Positions 55,430 through 64,000 of a stretch of 64,000 bases of DNA are shown piece after piece (the stretch's first letter is position 1; every line of letters begins with the position of its first letter). The stretch is from Gibbula magus (Eukaryota > Mollusca > Gastropoda > Trochida > Trochidae): the NCBI GenBank assembly GCA_936450465.1, contig OW388302.1, positions 17,995,569 to 18,059,568 on the forward strand, given 5' to 3'. The position numbers were made by a program, and so were the translations under genes. The notes below the pieces were generated by a model. That model was not told the DNA's origin. It saw only the letters and a program-made list of their open reading frames with translations, and did no database searches.

Positions 55430-55540
55430 GTAATTAAATGTTTTACCCTCTAACGTAACACTATATTGCACACCGGAATATTTTAAAAATAAATGGCACA
55501 TCTGAGAAGACCAACATGCAAAAGAAATGCTACAGCACCT
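55430..55540. mobile_element. TTAA MITE family M1, truncated copy in exon 4 of copy 1
   Basis: Carries the family phrase ttaccctctaacgta and the right end gctacagcacct followed by TTAT. The left half is missing. It interrupts coding sequence of copy 1 exon 4, homologous to copy 2 up to about 55545. Confidence 0.68.
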
Positions 55541-55573
55541 TTATTAGGGAGAGGGAGAGTGGTAACTCTTTGA

Positions 55574-55800
55574 GTACAAAACCACTGAAATTGAATGAAG
55601 TGGTCATAAAATATCGGAGTACAAAACCACTGAAATTGAATGAAGTGGTCATAAAATATCGGAGTAAAAGACCACTGAGAGTGAATGAAGGGGTCATAAA
55701 ATATCGGAGTAAAAGACCACTGAGAGTGAATGAAGGGGTCATAAAATATCGGAGTAAAAGACCACAGAAATCGAATAAAGTGGTAATAAAATATCAGAAT
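55574..55800. repeat. 51-bp minisatellite built from the exon 4 splice acceptor (copy 1)
   Basis: Four to five units of 51 bp. On the minus strand each has the acceptor atttcag and the exon 4 start TGGTxTT. Same principle as the 66-bp arrays at exon 7 but at another exon of the family. Confidence 0.8.
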
Positions 55801-56284
55801 TAAGGACCGCTGAAGTTGATATCGCAACCATGGACTGAGACAACCAAACAGATAATTTGGTCACTCTGTTAACGGGGACTGCACTGTAAGCCTAATGGAG
55901 CTGGTGTAATGTTAAACTATGACTGACTAATGAGACTGACTGTAAGTATTGATATGACCTGATTATAAAAGTTCCATCTCGTTCATACTGTAAAATACCA
56001 AGTACTGCTATCGTAGAAAGTCGACTTTAGATGCTTACTAGAAAGTGTTTTTACCCGTAAAAACAGATGTCTCCCCCTATCTCAAATGCTCCAAACCTCT
56101 AAACAATACTATCATAAAGCACCATTAATGTTCTCTGTATAATTCAACTTTAATAAATACCTTATCAACTGCACAATTGTAGCAAACAAAATATTCAAAA
56201 TTCTAAATTCTGACAAATCTTTTTATGTTGAGTAAGTAAACAACAAACCAGTGCTTGTATTATGAGAGGTTTATTACTAAAGAC

Positions 56285-56626
56285 AAACAATTAAGACAGT
56301 TTAATATATATGTTGATTATTGGTCAAATAGTTTTAGAGATCTGCTCCGGAAACGACCACTACCCTTGAGAGAGACTAAGTTCAAATTGTTGCATGGAAA
56401 TGAATAAATTTAAAAAACCTCTAACCCCCAAAATGCACATCTACACGATATGGAGAGACAGTATACCAAGTTTGGTGATGATTGGTCACATAGTTTTAGA
56501 GATCTGCTCCGGAAACGAAATGGGAACGCCGACGCCGACGTCGACGCCAACGCCGACGGGAACTCAGCTAAAACCAATATGTCTCCGGACCCTTCGGGGG
56601 GAGACACAAATATAGACACATGGTCT
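56285..56626. mobile_element. Tandem-unit dispersed repeat with terminal hairpin, copy P2
   Basis: Two units 162 bp apart (tggtcacatagttttagaga and gatctgctccggaaacga), then a GCCGAC microsatellite and a hairpin (tgtctcc / ggagaca) at about 56579-56607. This matches the layout of pearl/HINE-type, Helitron-related repeats; inference only. Confidence 0.62.
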
Positions 56627-57719
56627 GTAAAGAGATACTTAAAATTATACATCAAAGAATACTGCTTTTATTTGTGTATCTGTTCAAGTGCACTTGGGGT
56701 GTTAAAATCGCTTTTTAAAAGTGTTTTATTGCGGCAAGAATATTTGTTATTCAACTTAAACATTCAAGAAATGTATAAATTTCATTCATAAAAGATGTTG
56801 TCGACATCAATAACCTTCATAGATGTCAATTTGTTAAAGTGTCTTTAGTGTAAGACTTCATAAAACAATGCAAAAAAGTCCTTTGTGACTCTCCTATCGC
56901 GTCTGGTTAAGGATATTCGAAAACGTGCTTCTAAGAAATATGAACAGATAATGTTTTGAACTTTAGTTTAGTTGGCTTCTGAAGACATGATGTATATCTG
57001 TTTCAGTCGTGTTTATCACTCGTGGATTGAATTATCTTGAAATGTGTATGGTGACGTTTCTTTTTCGTTTGAGCAGAGGTCATAACTCTTAACAATTAAC
57101 GTCACATTTACAAATAAAAAAAAGAGCCATGTTCCCTGTAGCTCATCGGGATTTCATTGATTTATTATCTAAGGTTGAATATCTAAGATATCTCAAGTAA
57201 TACAGTGTTAACAAGCAAATAATACGTTTTTAGATTGTGACTCTTATGACTCACAATTGGGGTCATAGGGTCACCAAATCTAGAATTTAGAATCCTTCTT
57301 GGCCAAGGAGTATGTACCCAAAAGCTTAGCTCTCCAGAGCTTTATGTAATGGAGAAGAAGATGTACATAGGTTTTAAAGGTCGTGACCCCTGTTACCCTA
57401 TTTGGAATCGTGCCGGGGTCACCAAAGTTTAGAATACCCATTAACCAAGGAGTCTGCATGCAAATTTTCAGCTCTCTAGACCTTTTGGAACGGGAAAAGA
57501 AGATGAAAATAGGTTATTAAGGTCGTAACCCCTGTGATCCTGTTTGGGGCCACGGGGTCACGAAATCTACAATTTAGAATCCTCATTGGCCTGGAAGTCT
57601 GTAAACAACTTTTCAGCTATCTAGATCTGTTGGAACTGAAGAAGAAGCTGAAAATATAACATGGTTATATTTGGGATAACACTACCTTCAATAGTACAAA
57701 TTCTTGTACTTTTTCGGGA

Positions 57720-57817
57720 CGAGTCCCATGCGGGATTCGAACCCAAGCCCTCATAGTAAGGCAACTATCGCCAGCATTGTCTGTACCAGCAGCTTACCAC
57801 ACGACCATTTCGCCTCC
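57720..57817 (-). repeat. tRNA-derived SINE head
   Basis: Minus strand has an A-box-like tggtcgtgtggtaagct and, after a long Leu/Ser-like variable region, the B-box gggttcgaatccc. The acceptor stem is incomplete. Flanked by the atatttgggataacactacc segment on the left. Read as SINE, not as an active tRNA gene. Confidence 0.6.
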
Positions 57818-57917
57818 ACAAAAATCGAGGTCCAACAATCGATAGTTAAGCTAAGTTTACATTCAATACTCCTCTGATAGACGTAAATTTGGCACAACTC
57901 CCTAGGCTGAATGCATT

Positions 57918-58106
57918 AGAAATACTTGCCATTTAGATAGTGAAGAAATATAACATGATTATATTTGGGATAACACTACCTTCAATAGTACAAATTCTTG
58001 TACTTTTTCGGGACGAGTCCCATGCGGGATTCGAACTATTGAAGGTAGTGTTACCCCAAATATAACCATGTTATATTTCTTCACTATCTAAATGGCAAGT
58101 ATTTCT
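57918..58106. repeat. Snap-back palindrome with 72-bp arms
   Basis: Arms 57918-57989 and 58035-58106 are near-perfect inverted copies; the 45-nt loop is a copy of the sequence at about 57699-57741 (ttcgggacgagtcccatgcg). A transposed or fold-back copy of the SINE flank. Confidence 0.85.
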
Positions 58107-59369
58107 AAGATGAAAATAGGTGTTCGAGGTCGTGACCCCTTTTGCCTAATTTGGGTCCGGGGGCACGAAATGTACAATTTAAAATCCTCATTGGCCAAGG
58201 AGTCTGTACACAACTTTTCAGCTCTATAGACCTTTTGGAACTGAAGAAGAAGATGAAAATAGGGTTTTAAGGTCGTGACCCCTGTGACCCTATTTTGGGT
58301 CACGGGACCACGAAATCTACAAGTTAGAACACCCATTAACAAAGGAGTCTCCACACAACTTTTCAGCTCTCTAGACCTTTTGGAACTGGAAAAGAAGATG
58401 ACAATATGGTTTTAAGGTCGTGACCCCTGTGACCCTTTTTGGGGTCACGGGGTCACGAAATCTACAATGTAGAACCCCATTGGCCAAGGAGTCTGTACAT
58501 AAAATTTCTGCTCTGTGGAGTCATTGGTTCTGGAGAAAAAAGCGAAAAAGCGAAAAGTTGACGGACGGACGCCGGACGGACGCCGGACGCCATGCCATAA
58601 GCTCATCGATCCTTTCAGCCCAATGCATGTATAGATTAACTCCCTCCCCCCGCCCAACATCGGTTTGTCTACTCACTGACTCCTGCAGCAAACAGCTCGT
58701 GTATTTGTCCTGTAGCCGTACACGTCATCTTCTTGTCTCCTTGGTCCCATGGTCCCATGTGTCATGGTATGGCAGCCTTGTACCTGAGACAGAATGCTGA
58801 AATATATACCATACATACAAACAGATACAAAAAGAGCTTCGGTAAATATAAGTATATTTCACTATAACGTGATCGAGCTTTGTTATCGAACCTCAAATCA
58901 AGGAACGTATAAATAAATATAAATACATAAATAAATAAATAATACTTCTGTATTGAGGCCATTCATATTTAAAAAGTTATGTAAAATATTAGTTGGTACC
59001 CAGTGGGCGAAAACGAATTCTAGACTGATTTGTCCATGACACTAGTGGACCAGTGCCTATATTCTAAAGCTTTTTAATGTTGAAATATATATACGATGTA
59101 TGTTAGACCGAGTTTAAATGATAAACCTGGTGATAATGTGAGACTCAGTAAACTCATTGAATGTTCCGTTTCTCCCTACTCAATATGGATCAATCAAAAT
59201 TGATCAAACAAATTATGCAAACCATCATGACGTCATGCATCAAGCAAATAACATCACCTTGTAATAAAATTAATGTAACATCACAGGATGAAGACAAAAT
59301 CAACAAGTGTTTGCCACTAACATGGCAATGTCCCCCGCCGTTAACATTGAGTTAAGTAAGACACATCAT

Positions 59370-59665
59370 TTGGTCAAAAGTCTTAGTCACCTTGAAAATA
59401 AGGTCAAGGTCACCAAAATCGACTGGTGTCTGCGTCATCCCCCAATGTAGTCTGGCACCAAATTTGAAGACTTTGGGTCCATCCAGTCATGATATATCGG
59501 GTTAACAAGAGTTTAAAAAATGGTCAAAGTGTCGCGGTGACCTTGAAAATAAGGTCAAGGTCACCAAAATCAACTGGTGTCTGCGTCTTCCCACAATGTA
59601 GGCTGACACCAAATTTGAAGACTTTGGATAAAATGCTTCATGAGATATCGCGTTAACAAGAAATG
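59370..59665. repeat. Tandem-unit dispersed repeat, copy P4
   Basis: Two units 150 bp apart (aaggtcaaggtcaccaaaat, tggtgtctgcgtc), related to the units at 28380-28930. Confidence 0.75.
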
Positions 59666-59693
59666 TGACGTGTGGACGTTGCTTAATACATAG

Positions 59694-62110
59694 TCCCCGG
59701 TAAAATGCGGTAAAAACGTAATACAGTTTACTGCGGTAAATTGTAATAGGGGGTGCGGTAAAATGTTTCGATGAAAGGTGCGGTAAATTGTAATACGATG
59801 TGCGGTAAATTGTAATATTTTCTTTTATAGAAGTTGATGTTGATGAAAGTAAAATTCACCAATCAAAATGTCCGTCTGACAATTCGTCCGTCTGATTTTG
59901 TTTCACTAACAGCTCTGATACTAATTGATGATATGTTTCTAAACTTTACAAATTTAATCACTATGATTTGCAGATGTGCTGTTTCAAAACATGGAACCAA
60001 CTATTAGAGGACGGAGTAAAGACGACATGGGCATACTAAGAATTGTCTATCGTATTTGAAAACTTCTTCATAACAGTTAGCTGTCTCTGTCCCGTTCGAG
60101 GCCGTTTTACAAAATTTTTTGGAAGGAAAAGAACGTAGTAGGAACTTCTTTTGTGTGACGGAGGCATATGCTTTCGCTAACCAAATGCTAACTACTGCAA
60201 TAAAATCGATTTATCAGAAAAGAGACTACGTGATATCTACATGCTATTTCCACAGTTTAAAGGGTAGCACGTGTTTTTCTCTGAAATAAATCAATATCAT
60301 GAACTTGACAAATAATGTCGCCATTCGAAAACCACCATTTTTCTTCGCAATATTAAAGTTAAAAAACATGTGCACATCTTTTTTAAAGCTATGGGAATCA
60401 TTTTGTACTTGGCGGCCAGTCAAAGGTGTTCACCTTGAAAAGTCCGCCAGTGGTTTTTATTATGACCACTACACAAATTTCTGCGACTACGGATAGATGG
60501 TTCATGTAATGAGAACTATTACCCTCTAAAGTAATTATAAATTGCAGAAATTTGTAATATAAATGGTAAAAAGGAAAGAATAAAATTGGCAAAAAACATG
60601 CTACAGCTCCTTTAAGCAAAATATTGACCAAATATTGTGCCAATAACAGTTTTACACAATAACCTCAAGAAAAATAGAAAATATTTGAATGACGGCGCTA
60701 GTTTTCTAAATGAATTAACATTTGAATTCAACACCGACACAGGCACACACGCACACATGTAAACGTCTCCCAATTGACGCATTTCCACCCTGGGATGTTG
60801 TGCAATGATACTAGCCATCATGACATAAGTGAACTCATTTTGAAAATGACATTAAACCCTAATAATAACACACATACGCACGCACAAACACGCACACACA
60901 CACACATACACAAATAATTATTTATGTTTTAAAATGTCTATCGAGAGTTTGGCTTGCCAGAATAGAGCAAAGGTACTAGCAGAAAATAATTTCAACTTCA
61001 AAAGTTTCCGCTATCAATTAGGTATGGAATTAAATTATTTTAAGCGTTGCATGTAACATCATTTTTTTCTCATATCAACTGTAAAGTCATATACCCTAGG
61101 CTCATTTTGTTTGAATGGTAACACTTCATGACACCGGAAGTTACGAACATGTTACATGGAACCTTATACTTTAACAGTTCAAGACAATATGATTACCGTT
61201 ACATAAAAATTCAAAAACTTGCAAAATGTAAATCTGTGGGTATGAATATGAATACAGTTTAATGAAGTGAAACATATGATAGTTTCAGCGATTCTGCAAA
61301 ACAATGGAATATATATTCTTCCATTATACACATAAAGTCACTGTTTCGTTTCCATAGAAACTCAAACAAACACAAGAGTCATCAGAAGATAAAATATCCA
61401 AACGGTCCCCTATTAACTCAGAGTGCTTTATTAGCATGTATAATCGATCTTTGATATAAATGATGATAGACTTTTTAATTATGTTAGTGGATAATACACG
61501 ACATGAATAGGTTTCAGAAAGATATGATGAATGGTTATCAATCTCTTCTCAGGAAACAACCTATCTATCTGTAAACGTGAACAGAGTCAAATTCTCGTTT
61601 TTCATGAAAACAAACAAAAATAATAAAATTTTCAGAAATCAGAAAATATCAAGAAGCACCACTCCAGTAAATTTGAAATACATATGTAAAGTTTCAGACA
61701 AATTGACAGAATAAACCCTGTATACTCCCATGTAAGGCGGAGGTTTAATCAAAACAGTTCGTCTGTAAATTTTGGAGAACTTATGATTTTAATATGCAAT
61801 AATACTTATAATAATACTCTCATTAAAAAAATACATATGTATATGTTCAATGAATGACCCAAATTCGGCATTCATGGCAGCTAAAAATTAGATGTATGGT
61901 TATTACATTTTACCGCATTATGTATTACATTTTACCGCACTTTTTAGTAACATTTTACCGCACCCCCTTATTACAATTTACCGCAGTAAACTTTATTACA
62001 TTTTACTGCGTTTTTATTACAATTTACCGCAGTATTACATCTTACCGCGTTTTTATTACAATTTACCGCAGTTATTACATCTTACTGCGTTTATTACAAC
62101 TTACGTCGTA
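59694..62110. mobile_element. 2.4-kb non-autonomous DNA element with long composite TTACCGC inverted ends
   Basis: The left end (59697-59822) repeats gcggtaaattgtaata-type words about six times; the right end (61895-62108) holds the complementary tattacaatttaccgc about eleven times. The two ends align, including the shared tttactgcggtaaattg and gggggtgcggtaaaatg order, so they form long inverted repeats. The interior has no recognisable gene and contains a nested TTAA MITE (60261-60611) and a CA microsatellite near 60870-60912. The right end falls inside copy 1 exon 2. Superfamily unknown. Confidence 0.75.
60261..60611. mobile_element. TTAA-flanked MITE, family M1 copy 2
   Basis: 351 bp, agggtagcacg left end and complementary gctacagctcct right end, with TTAA on both sides. 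Shares the internal gggaatc, ttaccctctaa phrases with 13045-13385. Confidence 0.85.
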
Positions 62111-62250
62111 ACACCCCTGCCTTTCGTCTGAATACGTGTCTTATTCCGATGACACCGGTCACGGATCCGCTGGCGAAGAAGGAAATACATACATGTTTAT
62201 GGTCTTACTGTAGAATTAATGAATATGATCGATATTAATCAGAATATAAC

Positions 62251-62818
62251 TTTTGTCCTTACTGTTACCTTGGAATTTTAGAACTTTCTTAAAGTTATTT
62301 TGATCAAATATTCTTTGTTAAAATGTCTTTGTATGTATTTATTCATATTGACTGGGAACAACAAACTAGTATTTTGCTCTTCTTTAAGTTTACATTTGAA
62401 TAAATGACATAAGTTTACTCCCTGTCCATACTGTTACCATTGTCATCCTTACTGTTACCATCAATATCCTTGAATATAAACCTGAGAAATCTCTAATATT
62501 TTGAAAACTTGTATGAAATAGTTTCTATAATAGGTTTTTCTCTATACCTACATATCACTTAAAGATTTTCAGATTTGAAGGAGCTTGGAAAATATGTTTT
62601 ATTTTGAAAAAATAGTAACTTTGCTGGTTGCTCGCCATTATTTTCTGTGAATTTTATTTTTTCAAAATTTGAATTTCAAAAGTTTCTTTTCAGTCCAATT
62701 CTTTTTCATTGAACAGAATATATAAAGACTTTCTAATTTTTTTGCAACAGTATATTTCTGAAAATTAAATAGAACTTCTTTTTCCCAATTTTTGTTAGTG
62801 CTAACAGTAAGGACAATT
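62251..62818. mobile_element. Short inverted-repeat element (MITE), about 570 bp
   Basis: Ends ttttgtccttactgtta (62251-62267) and taacagtaaggacaatta (62802 on) are inverted. An internal cttactgttacc motif recurs twice. AT-rich, no coding capacity. It lies in copy 1 intron 1. Confidence 0.65.
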
Positions 62819-63048
62819 ATGACGTAATATTGTTTTAATACCTTCTATTAATTTTTTTATTGTTAAAGGTTAAGTATGCATTTTTTAAATTCATTACCCT
62901 GAGTTAATGTATATTCACAATCAATAATAAATTCATCATTACTATTTCTGATTTTCTGTTTTTCATCTTTCTACATTTACACTCAACCACAAAAGAAACG
63001 TCTCTTTACAAAATAGAAGATATTACAGGTGATAACGACTGAAAACTG

Positions 63049-63108
63049 TAAGGCCATTTCTTCTTCTTGTCTTTAGAAGCGAGTAAAGCTTCTGAAGAAA
63101 TGGCCTTA
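63049..63108. repeat. Perfect 15-bp-arm hairpin
   Basis: taaggccatttcttc (63049-63063) and gaagaaatggcctta (63094-63108) pair across a 30-nt loop that itself contains agaagc/gcttct. About 60-nt stem-loop; origin unknown. Confidence 0.8.
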
Positions 63109-63612
63109 GAGTGCACTTGCGGGCAGACGGAGCGCTATATATGCTCAGTTCTAAGCTGTCACGACTGTACGATTGTACTATGGCATCAAAAACCTGATGA
63201 CATCACAAAACCATGCCGTCTTAAAAGTGACGACATCATAATGTTATGACATCACAATAATGTTGGTCTATGAGTAGAGATGAACATTGTTACCAGAAAT
63301 AAGATTAGAATATTTATTGTCGCAAAAGGGATTTTTTTATATAATTACAATTCTCCAGCATACAAACCGTAAATCGGAAAGTAATGAATTTTGAAGGATT
63401 TTGACTGATAAATTGAAAAGAACCCTTGTGTAATATTAAATCAAATATATCAACGCTCGGACATGTGTAACTTGTATAAATTCATGTTGATATATCTGAT
63501 ATATGAGAAGACACGAGGCTGAGATTCTCCATATTTTACCAATTTCACGGTTCCTATGGTAAAGAATATTTCTTGGGTGCATTGCAGGGTTGTCACATTG
63601 ATAAATATTTAC

Positions 63613-63804
63613 TTTGGTTGCATGCTACCTTGAGACTTGAAGTTTCCCACGGCTTTGTTTATTATATTTATAGTAGATACAAAACCCACTCCGTATACAT
63701 CTCTGTTTGCAGAGCTCGATTCCAAGACGGTTCGGTAAACGCAGAGAAAGATGTACTTTTATAAGACAGACATAAAACACTCCCAGTATCAAATTCGTCG
63801 ACAT
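63613..63804 (-). pseudogene. Copy 1 exon 1 (frameshifted)
   Basis: Begins MSTNLILGVFYVCLIKV, the clearest signal-peptide-like start of the three copies, then ELCKQRC, RSGFC, YYKYN. An 11-nt deletion removes the last cysteine, and the donor has lost one G. The end of the window (63805-64000) holds its upstream flank, with nothing further recognised. Confidence 0.7.
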
Positions 63805-64000
63805 TTTGGAGTAGTATAAAGAACACGTTGCACTAATGGGTTTACAGGAAACCACGTCGGAACAAGTTACTCGAATCCCTTACGATGGATGCAAGATATA
63901 GCCGCAAACTATTTTTATGCTGAGTGTTTGAAAACCATTAAAAATAAAAGCAAATGTCATAATTAAAAAAAAAAAAAATTCTAAAGTTGTATCATTCTTA

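Larger units (their letters stand above)
57240..58612. mobile_element. 140-143 bp tandem-unit dispersed repeat, copy P3, with insertions
   Basis: At least six units sharing aaggtcgtgacccctgt (57380, 57520, 58127, 58270, 58413) and ccaaggagtctgtac, ending in a GGACGGACGCC microsatellite at 58560-58590. Interrupted at about 57655-58107 by a tRNA-derived SINE and a palindromic segment. It precedes copy 1 exon 3. Confidence 0.7.
49314..63804 (-). pseudogene. Secreted-protein family copy 1 (decayed, exons hit by transposons)
   Basis: Minus-strand exons homologous to copy 2: exon 1 63804-63613, exon 2 62169 to about 62113 (truncated), exon 3 58796-58677, exon 4 55584 to about 55545 (truncated), exon 5 54296-54225, exon 6 53287-53178, exon 7 51366-51210, exon 8 49419-49314 (TAA). 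Exon 1 has lost 11 nt at the last PAN-like cysteine and runs to a stop at 63625. Exon 2 is cut by the element at 59694-62110. Exon 3 has an in-frame TGA at 58762 next to a short duplication. Exon 4 is cut by a TTAA MITE after about 13 codons. Exons 5-8 remain open, with correct phases, donors and stop. A shortened transcript from exon 5 onward is conceivable, but nothing in the sequence shows it. Confidence 0.78.

Noticed and set aside
57720..57817. Functional tRNA gene on the minus strand
   Set aside because: A and B boxes are present, but the acceptor stem does not pair and the segment is part of a repeated SINE-like unit.

Overview
The window looks like AT-rich animal nuclear DNA: GT/AG introns, AATAAA signals, many minisatellites, and transposons of several eukaryotic classes (THAP/DDE_4, mariner, Tc1, hAT, pogo-like and TTAA-flanked MITEs, a LINE, a DIRS-order retroelement, tRNA-derived and pearl/Helitron-like repeats). 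A lophotrochozoan, most likely a mollusc, is my inference from that mix; I see no rRNA, mitochondrial or bacterial gene block.

The main content is a cluster of four copies of one multi-exon gene that I do not recognise. Three copies lie in tandem on the minus strand: copy 1 at 63804-49314, copy 2 at 46428-35271 and copy 3 at 30620-21379. A fourth lies on the plus strand, with exons 6-8 at 2980-12034 and its 5' part probably left of the window. Copy 2 has eight exons whose splice phases all agree. They sum to 1077 nt and predict a 358-residue protein with a signal-peptide-like start, an apple/PAN-like cysteine motif, N-glycosylation sequons and 12 further cysteines. Copies 1 and 3 are decayed by frameshifts, an in-frame stop, a lost splice donor, an exon loss and insertions inside exons.

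Layout. 1-1729: THAP-DDE_4 transposase remnant (minus). 2980-12034: copy 4. Its 8.3-kb intron 6 holds a mariner relic, a 33-bp minisatellite and a nearly intact tyrosine-recombinase (DIRS/PAT/Ngaro-type) retroelement at 5075-10128. 12035-12830: arrays starting at the copy 4 stop codon. 13041-16763: MITEs and a glycosyltransferase-32-like pseudogene. 17223-20700: LINE remnant split by a hAT relic. 21379-32700: copy 3 and its 5' flank. 35094-48420: copy 2 and its 5' flank, with a 2.5-kb 36-bp array and a Tc1 relic in introns. 48545-63804: copy 1, full of insertions.

Minisatellites repeatedly arise at exon borders of this family: at the exon 7 acceptor in copies 2 and 3, at the exon 4 acceptor in copy 1 and at the stop codon in copy 4. 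Gene models come from reading splice sites and phases by eye and comparing the copies; no database search was possible.
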